Assembly: GCA_963663615.1 (NCBI GenBank)
Contig: OY760517.1
Location: forward strand, 3,906,001-3,970,000
Length of the DNA stretch: 64,000 nt
Source: G963663615 sp963663615
Lineage (GTDB): Bacteria > Bacteroidota > Ignavibacteria > Ignavibacteriales > Melioribacteraceae
Reading direction: 5' to 3'
Position numbers and translations under genes: made by a program. Shown here one piece after another: positions 35,143-43,735 of the stretch. How positions within the stretch are numbered: the first letter of the stretch is position 1; every line of letters starts with the position of its first letter. Under the pieces are notes generated by a model that did not search any database, had not been told where the DNA came from, and saw only the letters and a list, made by a program, of their open reading frames with translations.

Positions 35143-35154
35143 GGAGTTTTGAAA

Positions 35155-35988
35155 GTGAAAACAGCAATACAAGGTGGTAAAACATCTTTTCATCATGAAG
35201 CGACGGAAAGTTTTTTCGGTAAGGAGAACATTGAGATTATTGAGTGCCGTACGTTTCGAAAACTATGCACTACCCTTGTTGAGGGAGATTCCGAAATTGC
35301 TGTTATGGCAATAGAGAATACACTTGCCGGAAGCATTCTCCCCAACTATTCGCTAATTAATGAGTACGGACTAAAAATTATTGGCGAAATTTACCACCAT
35401 ATTAAACACAATCTTATAGCTTTACCAAACGAAACCCTTTCAACTATTACTACTGTAAAATCTCATCCTATGGCACTAAGCCAATGTTCCAAATTTTTAG
35501 AGGAACAACCACATATAAAAGGTTTTGAGCATTTTGATACAGCCGAAAGTGCCCGCGAAATCAAAGAATATAATATTGCAGGGCAGGCAGCTATTGCCAG
35601 TAAAATGTGTGCCGAGTATTACGGATTAAAAATATTGGGTGAAGGTATTCAGAATCTGGATAAAAACTACACACGCTTTTTAATTTTATCCACAAAGGAA
35701 AAAGAAATATACGGCGAAGAAAAAAAGGTATCAATATTCTTTACTCTAAAACATAAACCGGGTTCACTTGCAAGAGTGCTTGCTACACTGCATTACCACG
35801 AATTAAATATGTCACTTATTCAATCAATACCAATACCGGGCAAAATGCACGAGTATAATTTCCATATTGATTTTACAATACAAAATAAAGATCAACTTGA
35901 AACTGTTATGCACGAGTTAGGCAACTATTGTTTAGACCTGAAAGTGCTTGGTGCATACAAACCGGGAACAATAAAATATGAATATTAA
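35155..35988 (+). CDS. pheA: Prephenate dehydratase with ACT domain
   Basis: Enzyme of 277 residues converting prephenate to phenylpyruvate in Phe synthesis. The catalytic part (about 1-175) has the ENTLAGSI loop and the Thr-Arg-Phe motif NYTRFLIL. The ACT domain (about 185-270) keeps the GSLARVL half of the Phe-binding site, but the usual ESRP motif reads QSIP. GTG at 35155 is chosen (GGAG eight bases upstream) over TTG at 35149, which would be only two bases from it. First gene of the attenuated operon; its end overlaps the next gene by 11 bases. Confidence 0.93.
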   Translation: MKTAIQGGKTSFHHEATESFFGKENIEIIECRTFRKLCTTLVEGDSEIAVMAIENTLAGSILPNYSLINEYGLKIIGEIYHHIKHNLIALPNETLSTITTVKSHPMALSQCSKFLEEQPHIKGFEHFDTAESAREIKEYNIAGQAAIASKMCAEYYGLKILGEGIQNLDKNYTRFLILSTKEKEIYGEEKKVSIFFTLKHKPGSLARVLATLHYHELNMSLIQSIPIPGKMHEYNFHIDFTIQNKDQLETVMHELGNYCLDLKVLGAYKPGTIKYEY

Positions 35989-37144
35989 TTTCTCAACAAG
36001 GCTTAACTCCATTGCAGAGTATTATTTCGCTACAAAAACCCAGGAAATAGCTCAGATGGAAAGAAATGGTATTAAAGTAATCAATCTTGCCATAGGTAAC
36101 CCTAACATGAAACCGGACTGCACGGTTATTGAAGAGTTATGCACTGCTGCACAAAATAAGGATAACCACGGTTACATGGCACACAAGGGTATTCCTGAAC
36201 TTAGGGAGGCATATTCAGATTTTTACAAAAAATATTTTAATGTCGAAATTGATCCTGAAACAGAAGTTCAGCCGTTAATTGGCTCAAAGGAAGGAATATT
36301 TTATGTATCGTATGCCTTGCTCGAAAAAGAAGATTCAGTTTTACTTCCTAACCCCAGTTACCCCATTTATAATGCTGTTAGTACAATTCTGGGTGTAACC
36401 AGAATATTTTATGATTTAACTGATGAAAACGGATGGTTACCCGATTTTGACGAACTTGAAAAACTTGATCTCAGCAAAGTAAAACTAATGTGGATGTGTT
36501 ATCCACACGCTCCAACCGGTGCTAATGCCACTCTTGAATTCTTCAAAAAGGCTGTAGCGTTTGCCAAAAAACATAACATTGTTATTGTTAATGACAACCC
36601 TTATAGCTTTGTTCTTAACAAAGGTGAAAGATTAAGTCTGCTTGCTGTTGATGGTGCAAAAGATTGCTGTGTTGAATTTAACTCACTCAGTAAATCGCAT
36701 GCAATGGCTGGCTGGCGACTTGGTGCAGCATTTGGAAACCATGATATTATTGCAGCCATTCTAAAACTTAAAAGCAATATTGATACAAGTCAGTTTAAAG
36801 CAATACAGCTTGCAGCAATAAAAGCTATGTCGCTGGATGATGAGTGGCTCAACAACTTAACCAAAACATATAGTGAAAGAAGGGAAGTTGCCTGGAAACT
36901 TGCCGATATGCTAAACCTTACATACTCAAAAGATGTTAGTGGTATGTACGTTTGGGCAAAACTACCCGAAAAGTATAGCGATGACTACAAATTTGTTGAT
37001 ACTATTCTGCATAAAACCGGTGTATTTATAACACCGGGAAGTATGTTTGGCAGTATGGGCAAAGGTTATTTAAGAATATCACTGGTACAGCCAAAAGAAG
37101 TTTTTGAAGAAGTTATAAAAAGAATTAACAAACTGGAGCTATAA
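35978..37144 (+). CDS. Class I/II aminotransferase, probably aromatic
   Basis: PLP-dependent fold-type I aminotransferase of 388 residues. The PLP lysine lies in FNSLSKSHAMAGWRLG (Lys about 235), the NDNPYSF segment carries the Asp/Tyr pair, and a C-terminal LRISLVQP segment has the carboxylate-binding Arg. Placement between pheA and DAHP synthase suggests it aminates phenylpyruvate and hydroxyphenylpyruvate, or prephenate to arogenate; specificity is inferred from context. It overlaps pheA by 11 bases. Confidence 0.88.
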   Translation: MNINFSTRLNSIAEYYFATKTQEIAQMERNGIKVINLAIGNPNMKPDCTVIEELCTAAQNKDNHGYMAHKGIPELREAYSDFYKKYFNVEIDPETEVQPLIGSKEGIFYVSYALLEKEDSVLLPNPSYPIYNAVSTILGVTRIFYDLTDENGWLPDFDELEKLDLSKVKLMWMCYPHAPTGANATLEFFKKAVAFAKKHNIVIVNDNPYSFVLNKGERLSLLAVDGAKDCCVEFNSLSKSHAMAGWRLGAAFGNHDIIAAILKLKSNIDTSQFKAIQLAAIKAMSLDDEWLNNLTKTYSERREVAWKLADMLNLTYSKDVSGMYVWAKLPEKYSDDYKFVDTILHKTGVFITPGSMFGSMGKGYLRISLVQPKEVFEEVIKRINKLEL

Positions 37145-38194
37145 ATGATTATCGTTCTAAAAGACGGTGTAAAACCTGAACAGATTGCTGAATTAAAGCA
37201 ATATCTTGAAACAAAAAGTGTATCAATACACGAATCCGATGGTACCGAAAAGAAAATTCTTGGTTTAATTGGAGATAAACGCGACCTTGATAAAAAAGCT
37301 CTGGCTGCTTTTCCGGGTGTAGATAAAGTAATACCAATTCTTGAACCCTTTAAAATGGCTTCCAGAAAATTTCATCCTCGCAATACTATTATTGACGTTA
37401 AAGGTGTTCAGATTGGCGGACTAAAACCGATTCAGATGGCTGGTCCATGTTCTGTTGAATCGGAACAGCAAATTTGGGAAATTGCCGAAGAAGTATCAAA
37501 ACAGGGTCTTGATATACTACGTGGTGGTGTGTATAAACCTCGCTCAAGTCCTTACTCGTTCCAGGGTTCCGGTGTTGAGGGTGCCAAATGGATGAAAGCA
37601 GCTGCCGATAATTTTAATCTTCCGGTAGTTTCGGAAGTAATGGAAATAAATGATATTGAAGCTCTTTATGATTATGTTGATGTTTTTCAGGTTGGTGCAC
37701 GTAACATGCAGCATTTCCGTTTACTAAAAGCTTTGGGTAAAACCGATAAACCTGTACTGCTTAAACGCGGTATGTCTGCAACACTAAAAGAGTTCTTGAT
37801 GAGTGCGGAATATATACTTTCGGGTGGTAACGAAAAAGTTATTTTGTGCGAAAGGGGTATCAGGACTTTTGCCCAGCATACAAGAAATACATTTGATGTT
37901 AACCTTGTACCTATGGTTAAAAATCTTTCTCACCTGCCAATTATTGTAGATCCCTCACATGCAACAGGTAAAACCGAGCTTATTAGTCCTATTGCACTTG
38001 CCGGACTTGCAGCAGGGGCAGATGGTTACATCATCGAAATACATCCGCGTCCTTACGAAGCATTTTCTGATGGCGATCAGTCACTTAACTTCGAACAATT
38101 TGGTACTTTCCTTGGTGATCTCAACATAATGAACGAAAGTATTATTAAATTGCGAGAAACAAAACTTGAAAAAATGGAAGAAGTATGTATTTAA
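37145..38194 (+). CDS. aroF: DAHP synthase, type I-beta with regulatory domain
   Basis: 3-deoxy-D-arabino-heptulosonate 7-phosphate synthase of 349 residues, the first shikimate step joining PEP and erythrose 4-phosphate. A ferredoxin-like N-terminal domain (about 1-70, MIIVLKDGVKPEQIAELKQY) precedes the barrel, which has AGPCSVES, GGVYKPRSSPYSFQG, KRGMSAT and VDPSHATG. The same N-terminal domain in Thermotoga DAHP synthase binds Tyr/Phe for feedback inhibition. It starts one base after the aminotransferase stop and overlaps aroA by 10 bases. Confidence 0.95.
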   Translation: MIIVLKDGVKPEQIAELKQYLETKSVSIHESDGTEKKILGLIGDKRDLDKKALAAFPGVDKVIPILEPFKMASRKFHPRNTIIDVKGVQIGGLKPIQMAGPCSVESEQQIWEIAEEVSKQGLDILRGGVYKPRSSPYSFQGSGVEGAKWMKAAADNFNLPVVSEVMEINDIEALYDYVDVFQVGARNMQHFRLLKALGKTDKPVLLKRGMSATLKEFLMSAEYILSGGNEKVILCERGIRTFAQHTRNTFDVNLVPMVKNLSHLPIIVDPSHATGKTELISPIALAGLAAGADGYIIEIHPRPYEAFSDGDQSLNFEQFGTFLGDLNIMNESIIKLRETKLEKMEEVCI

Positions 38195-39447
38195 TTGAAG
38201 GCAAATTACCTGAAGAACTTACAGTTGATCTTCCAACCTCGAAGAGTTTAACACACCGGACATTAATTTTGGGTTCGCTTAATTGCGGACCAACTAAAAT
38301 TATAAATCCGCTTAAAGCCGAAGATACAGAAATTACAACCAAGGCACTTAATTCTCTGGGAAGTAACTGGAAGGTTGTGGATAACGGTGTGGATAATTCA
38401 AAACCTATAAGTAACTCAAGTGGTGAAGATATTTATCTTGGTAATTCGGGTTCATCAGCAAGGTTTTTACTTCCGCTGGCTTCGTATTGCGATAAACCGG
38501 TTAAATATTACGGCACCGAGCGTATGCATCAAAGACCAGTAGGAGAACTTCTTGAAGCATTAATGATGCTGGGTGCAAAATTCGAAGCGAATAACGATGC
38601 TCTACCTGTAACTGTTTACCCTTCGCAATTACAGGGTGGTAGTATCTCGTTTCCATCATTGCCATCCTCACAGGTGGTAACAAGCTTAATGCTTGCAGCC
38701 CTCTGGATGGAAAATGATCTTTCTATTCAACTACCTGATTATACCCCCTCCTTGCCGTATATCCAGATGACGGTTAATCTTATGCAGAAGCTTGGTTGCC
38801 AGGTGCAGTATAAATCCAAAGAGATTGATGTAATGAGTATTAAGCCACTGAAAAACTGGGAACTAAAAATTGAAAAGGATATGTCTGCTGCCTCTTACTG
38901 GGTTGTGTTTGCATTAATAAATGGTATAAAAGTTACTCTTGAGGGAGTTACACTACCATCATTACAAGGTGATGAACGCATTTTTGAGATTGCCGAACTT
39001 GCCGGTAGCAAAGTTATGCTTTATAACGACAAAGCTGTTATTGAAGGTAGTATTACCAAAGCATTTGATGTAGATTGTATGGATATTCCTGATTTGGTAC
39101 CAGCAGTGGCAGTGCTTGCAATGTTTGCACCGGATACTGTAACAATTAGCAATATTAAACACCTCGAATACAAGGAAAGTAATCGTGTACAGGCAATTCA
39201 GGATAATCTTGCCAAACTTGGCGGAAAATCAGAATATACAGGTGGTAGTTTAATTATCTATCCTCAAAAGAAATATCATAGCGGAATTATAAATTCATAC
39301 AACGACCACAGAATTGCAATGAGTTTTGCAATTGCCGGTTCAAAAGTTGATGGGGTTAGTGTTAGTAATCCCGAATGTGTAAACAAGTCGTACCCTAAAT
39401 TTTGGAATGATTTCACATGGTGGAAAAAAGTTTCGGAGGAAGTATGA
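38185..39447 (+). CDS. aroA: EPSP synthase
   Basis: 3-phosphoshikimate 1-carboxyvinyltransferase of 420 residues making 5-enolpyruvylshikimate 3-phosphate from PEP and shikimate 3-phosphate. Motifs include PTSKSLTHR near the N-terminus, LGNSGSSARFLLPL (the usual GNAGTA site in variant form), ERMHQRPVGELLEAL and NDHRIAMSFAIAG at the C-terminus. The GNSGSS form is a noticeable departure from the glyphosate-binding GNAGTAMR consensus. It overlaps the preceding gene and ends in an ATGA overlap with the chorismate mutase gene. Confidence 0.94.
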   Translation: MYLIEGKLPEELTVDLPTSKSLTHRTLILGSLNCGPTKIINPLKAEDTEITTKALNSLGSNWKVVDNGVDNSKPISNSSGEDIYLGNSGSSARFLLPLASYCDKPVKYYGTERMHQRPVGELLEALMMLGAKFEANNDALPVTVYPSQLQGGSISFPSLPSSQVVTSLMLAALWMENDLSIQLPDYTPSLPYIQMTVNLMQKLGCQVQYKSKEIDVMSIKPLKNWELKIEKDMSAASYWVVFALINGIKVTLEGVTLPSLQGDERIFEIAELAGSKVMLYNDKAVIEGSITKAFDVDCMDIPDLVPAVAVLAMFAPDTVTISNIKHLEYKESNRVQAIQDNLAKLGGKSEYTGGSLIIYPQKKYHSGIINSYNDHRIAMSFAIAGSKVDGVSVSNPECVNKSYPKFWNDFTWWKKVSEEV

Positions 39448-39716
39448 GTGAAAAAGAGTTAAATGCATTACGAGAGGAAATAAACTCAATCGATACCAAG
39501 CTTTTTGGTCTTATTAAAAAACGCCTGGATGTAAATTATAAAATTGGTGTTCTTAAGAAAACCCATAACGAACCTGTTGTTCATGAAAACAGGGAAGCCG
39601 AAATTTTTAACGCACTTAAAACAAAAGCAGAAACACATAATATTAATAAAGAATTAATAACTAATATCTGGAAATTACTAATTAATGAGTCACAAAATAT
39701 TCAGCATAACTGTTAG
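39444..39716 (+). CDS. Chorismate mutase, AroQ type
   Basis: A 90-residue helical enzyme rearranging chorismate to prephenate, the branch point to Phe and Tyr. The AroQ pattern ELNALREEINSIDTKLFGLI, then KKRLDVNYKIGVLKK and NREAEIF provide the expected Arg, Lys, Arg and Glu active-site residues. The ATG at 39444 lies 3 bases after GGAGGA and overlaps the aroA stop (ATGA). A longer open frame to 39417 is rejected. In many bacteria this domain is fused to PheA, TyrA or DAHP synthase; here it is free-standing. Confidence 0.92.
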   Translation: MSEKELNALREEINSIDTKLFGLIKKRLDVNYKIGVLKKTHNEPVVHENREAEIFNALKTKAETHNINKELITNIWKLLINESQNIQHNC

Positions 39717-40425
39717 TAAAATAGCTTTTATTGGTGCCGGTAGATTTGGCAGGTTTTTCGGATCACGCATTTCGAATCATTACCCTGTAAGGTTTTACGA
39801 TAACCAGTCAAAAGAAGGACTTACATTAAATGAGTTTTGGGAAGCTCTGGAAAGCGAATACATTTTTATTACTATTCCGATTTCGGCTATCGAAAACTTT
39901 TTGAAAGAACACGCCAATGAGTTTAAACCGGGTACTGTTATTGTTGATTGTGCATCGGTTAAAATGAAACCGGTTGAGTGGTACAAAAAATATTTGCCGG
40001 ATAATGTTGAATATATTTTTACTCATCCCCTTTTTGGTCCCGATTCCGGACGCAACGGACTTGCCGGACATAAAATTACGGTGCAACCGGGTAAAATTGG
40101 TTACGCTAATTATAATTTTATTATAGACTTGTTTAAAAATAAACTTGGGCTTAATACGCTGTATTACAGTGCCGAGGATCATGATCGTTTTATGGCTTAC
40201 AACCTTACTTTTATACATCAGCTTGGACGTACCCTTGCCGATATGGGTATACACAAAGTTGAGCTTAAAATGAACGGACTAACCTACCTCGACCAGATAT
40301 CAACTGTTGTTATGAACGATTCCGATCGCCTGTTCAGAGATTTCTACACCTACAACCCCTACTCAAAAGAAATTCTCGATAACTTTATGCAAAGCTTCGA
40401 TAAGGTTAGAAGGATGCTGGGATAA
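39685..40425 (+). CDS. tyrA: Prephenate/arogenate dehydrogenase
   Basis: Oxidoreductase of 246 residues converting prephenate to 4-hydroxyphenylpyruvate (or arogenate to Tyr). The NAD(P) Rossmann motif GAGRFGRFFG is near residues 17-26, and the conserved THPLFGPDSG supplies the catalytic His. It is short for the family and lacks an ACT domain. The ATG at 39685 lies inside the end of the chorismate mutase gene (32-base overlap); no later start fits. It is the last gene of the operon; with pheA and the mutase it completes the Phe/Tyr branches. Confidence 0.9.
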   Translation: MSHKIFSITVSKIAFIGAGRFGRFFGSRISNHYPVRFYDNQSKEGLTLNEFWEALESEYIFITIPISAIENFLKEHANEFKPGTVIVDCASVKMKPVEWYKKYLPDNVEYIFTHPLFGPDSGRNGLAGHKITVQPGKIGYANYNFIIDLFKNKLGLNTLYYSAEDHDRFMAYNLTFIHQLGRTLADMGIHKVELKMNGLTYLDQISTVVMNDSDRLFRDFYTYNPYSKEILDNFMQSFDKVRRMLG

Positions 40426-40603
40426 CAAGATTAAAACACCACTATATGTTTTTTAATTTAACCATTTTTCACTTCTTGTGTTTATGAAGTCTATTTCTTA
40501 TCTTGAATCAAAATAACTTTAAGTTTACTATTGGCAATTTTTTTTACTTAAATTTTGTTAGGTGGTTTGTACATAACTTTTTAATAATAATTAATGACTT
40601 TTT

Positions 40604-43138
40604 ATGGACGATAACCCAACCTATAAAGCTTTACATGCAGAAAATAGAAGACTTAAAAATGAACTTGAGAAATTACAAAAGGCTTTCCGGCTCAATACTC
40701 CGGCAGATGAGCTTTTATTTACTGATTTAGTTGATTTAGAGCAGTTTGAGGAATTAATTACATCTCTTCATGAACTGACAGGTTTGGGTGTTGGGTTAGT
40801 TGATACTGATAGAAATATACTTATAGAAAAGGGTTGGCATAACTTATGTAATACTTTTTTTAATCAACACCCACTTAAGTGTAATAATTGCCACTATTTT
40901 GATCCTGATAATTTTACTCCTGCAAAAGAAGAACAATTACTTAATTTTAAATGTAAATTGGGAATACGCCAGGTTGAATCACCTATAACCATTGGTGGTA
41001 GTGTAACTGCTATACTTGTTTTTGGTCAGTTTTTTTATGATGATGACATTACTAATTACAAAGAGATTACAGAACTGGCTTATGCGAAACATACGCAAAA
41101 AAGTGGATTTAATGATGCAGTAAAGAAAATTCCGGTACTACCAAGAGAGTATGTAAAGCAACTTGCTTTGTTTTACAAAAAACTTTCGGGTATAATTACT
41201 GATATAGGGTATCAAAAACTAAAAGTTGGTAATAAATTATCCCGCCATAAAATCCAATCAAATAAAATTATAAAAACAAAGGAAATGTTGCTTGATAACA
41301 TTATTGAAAACCTTCCGGTTGGTTTACAAATATTTGATTCTGATGGGAATACAATCCATACAAACAAAAAGCAAAGGGATTTACTTGGATTGCCAAATGA
41401 AACAATTGCAAAAGATTTTAATGTATTAACTGATCCGTTTAGTGAAAAGCTTAAAATAAAAGAACGATTTGAATTTGTAAAAAAAACCCTGAAAAGTTCT
41501 GAGAAACATTTAAGCATCGACTTTAGCTTGCCCGAAAATAAATTTAGCAAATTCAAAAGTAAACTTGATTTTATAGAATCCATTTTTCCTATACTGGACG
41601 AAGACAATAATTTAACTCACTTTGTTGCCTTGCTTACCGATATCACTTCAAAACTATTATCAGAAAAATTATTACTGGAAAGTGAAATGAAATACAAAGC
41701 CCTGTTCAAACATTCAGGTGATGCTGCTTTCATGATGACAAAATACAAGTATATTGATTGTAATGAATCGGCACCAAAGCTGTTTAAAATGAGCAGGGAG
41801 GAATTAATTAATAAACATCCATGGGAAATATCTCCCGAATACCAGGCAAATGGTAAAAACTCAAAAGACCTGATTATTAACTATATGGATCAGGTCGAAG
41901 AAACAGAATTTGAAATTGTTGACTGGATTCATATCAGACCTGATGGAACACAATTTTATGCCCAAATCACTTTAAGTTTTGTTGATAAGGAAAAAGATTT
42001 ATACTACGTTATTATTAGGGATGTAACCGAAGAGACACTTTACAGAAATGAGAATGAACGAATTACTCAAATTCTTTCGCAAACCGAACAGCTAAGTAAG
42101 ATTGGCTCCTGGGAATATGATGTTGAGACTAAAAAAATATTCTGGACAGACGGACTTTACAAAATCCATAAATTTGATAAAAATAACACGGAAGAACATA
42201 TTCAGGAAAGTTTGAAAGGATACTTGGAAAATGACAGGGAAATTATTCTTAATACTTTTCATCGTTGCATTGAGAAGGGCATTCCATACGATCTTGAGTT
42301 TCAATATAGGAATAAGCTAAACGAAAAAATGTGGATAAGGACAAAAACCAGACCTATTTTTGAAAACGACAAGGTAGTAAAGGTTTATGGCTCTGTGGTT
42401 GATATTACCGAACATAAACTTATTGAAAATAACTTGCTAACCCTTAATGCAACAAAAGACAAGTTCTTTTCAATTATTGCTCATGATCTTAAGAGCCCAT
42501 ACATATCGATACTTGGTTTTGCCGAATTGATTATGAAAAATAGTAGAGAGGGTAACTATTCCGAAATTGCCGAGCATTGTGAAATGCTGTATAATTCTGC
42601 CAAACGAAATTTTGAGCTGTTAAATAATTTACTTCAATGGTCCCGAGCACAAACCGGACACTTGAAATTTCAACCAGACCTTTTTGAATTAAATGAGATT
42701 ATCGATAGCCTTCTTACTTTATTCAAAATGGCAATTGAAGAAAAACATCTTTCAATTAAAACTGATATTCCAAACAAATTTGATATTGTTGCTGACAGAT
42801 TTATGCTCAGCACAATTATTAGAAATCTGCTTTCAAATGCTATTAAGTACTCAAATAGTAATAGTAATATTGAAATTGTTGCAACCAGAAACAGTGACTA
42901 TATTACCTTTTTTGTAAAAGACTATGGTGAAGGAATTCCGGCAGATTCACTGGAAAAACTATTCCGTATTGACGAAAATATTTCAACACCTGGCACTAAC
43001 AAGGAAAAAGGTACCGGACTCGGACTTATTCTTTGTAAAGAGTTTGTTGAATACCATAAGGGCAAAATCTGGGTAGAAAGCAAGGAGCATTACGGCTCAA
43101 CTTTTTACTTTACCATACCAACCGAAAACCTGCAATAA
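40604..43138 (+). CDS. PocR/PAS sensor histidine kinase
   Basis: Cytoplasmic sensor kinase of 844 residues with no membrane helix. Residues about 38-200 resemble the PocR ligand-binding domain (VDLEQFEELITSLHELTG, Cys residues in CNNCHYF and LNFKC). Then three PAS domains (about 225-345, 350-465 and 490-610), a HisKA domain with phosphoacceptor in FFSIIAHDLKSPY, and an HATPase domain with N-box NLLSNAIKYS and GTGLGLILCKEF. There is no receiver domain and no response regulator adjacent, so the partner is elsewhere. PocR-type domains often sense small metabolites; the ligand here is unknown. Confidence 0.9.
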   Translation: MDDNPTYKALHAENRRLKNELEKLQKAFRLNTPADELLFTDLVDLEQFEELITSLHELTGLGVGLVDTDRNILIEKGWHNLCNTFFNQHPLKCNNCHYFDPDNFTPAKEEQLLNFKCKLGIRQVESPITIGGSVTAILVFGQFFYDDDITNYKEITELAYAKHTQKSGFNDAVKKIPVLPREYVKQLALFYKKLSGIITDIGYQKLKVGNKLSRHKIQSNKIIKTKEMLLDNIIENLPVGLQIFDSDGNTIHTNKKQRDLLGLPNETIAKDFNVLTDPFSEKLKIKERFEFVKKTLKSSEKHLSIDFSLPENKFSKFKSKLDFIESIFPILDEDNNLTHFVALLTDITSKLLSEKLLLESEMKYKALFKHSGDAAFMMTKYKYIDCNESAPKLFKMSREELINKHPWEISPEYQANGKNSKDLIINYMDQVEETEFEIVDWIHIRPDGTQFYAQITLSFVDKEKDLYYVIIRDVTEETLYRNENERITQILSQTEQLSKIGSWEYDVETKKIFWTDGLYKIHKFDKNNTEEHIQESLKGYLENDREIILNTFHRCIEKGIPYDLEFQYRNKLNEKMWIRTKTRPIFENDKVVKVYGSVVDITEHKLIENNLLTLNATKDKFFSIIAHDLKSPYISILGFAELIMKNSREGNYSEIAEHCEMLYNSAKRNFELLNNLLQWSRAQTGHLKFQPDLFELNEIIDSLLTLFKMAIEEKHLSIKTDIPNKFDIVADRFMLSTIIRNLLSNAIKYSNSNSNIEIVATRNSDYITFFVKDYGEGIPADSLEKLFRIDENISTPGTNKEKGTGLGLILCKEFVEYHKGKIWVESKEHYGSTFYFTIPTENLQ

Positions 43139-43239
43139 TACAACAATATATTTTTGCTTTATCTTGCAAGCATATTAAAAATATCTTAGGTTAATAATAT
43201 CTTTGAATCGTTTTATATTTTATTTTCAGGAATATATCC

Positions 43240-43734
43240 ATGTATAAAAAATTGACTATGATACTCCTACTCTTGTTTGTATCTACAATTACCCTTGCAC
43301 AAAAACGGGAAGAAATATTTGTTAATCAAAAAGTTGAAATAGCCAAAATTGCAGAAAAGTATGCTACTAAATATTCATTTATTTATAGTTTGGAAGTTTC
43401 AAATAATGAATTTGTTCGATGGAATACCTCCGGTATAAATCTTAAACTCATCAGTAAACTTAAAATTTTGGACCGAAAGAATGACTACAACTACCACAAA
43501 AACATTCTTGCACAACTGCTTGCTGATTTGGGTGTTAACAAAGGCATGGCTGAAATGAAACTTGAAGAATTCAGGAAATCCGATGAGGTTCAGATTGACA
43601 AATTACATGATACTGCAATTGTTATATATAAAACGAAAGCACTTAACTTGAAGGGTGAGCCAAAACAATTAGATACAATTATTGTGAAAATTTTTATTCA
43701 TTATTCGCAAACTAATCAACCACTGAGAAATTGA
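43240..43734 (+). CDS. Exported protein of unknown function, SLH-gene partner
   Basis: A 164-residue exported protein with a signal peptide (about 1-20, ending TLAQ). The C-terminal part (LLADLGVNKGMAEMKLEEF) resembles the C-terminal part of the next protein (ILKDLGLNSTQIERTISKY). The gap to the next gene is one base, so they are coupled. No family recognised. Confidence 0.7.
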   Translation: MYKKLTMILLLLFVSTITLAQKREEIFVNQKVEIAKIAEKYATKYSFIYSLEVSNNEFVRWNTSGINLKLISKLKILDRKNDYNYHKNILAQLLADLGVNKGMAEMKLEEFRKSDEVQIDKLHDTAIVIYKTKALNLKGEPKQLDTIIVKIFIHYSQTNQPLRN

Positions 43735-43735
43735 A

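Noticed and set aside
35149..35154. TTG start for pheA
   Set aside because: Only two bases from GGAG; the GTG at 35155 has normal spacing.
39417..39443. Nine-residue extension of chorismate mutase
   Set aside because: The ATG at 39444 has GGAGGA upstream and the usual ATGA overlap with aroA.
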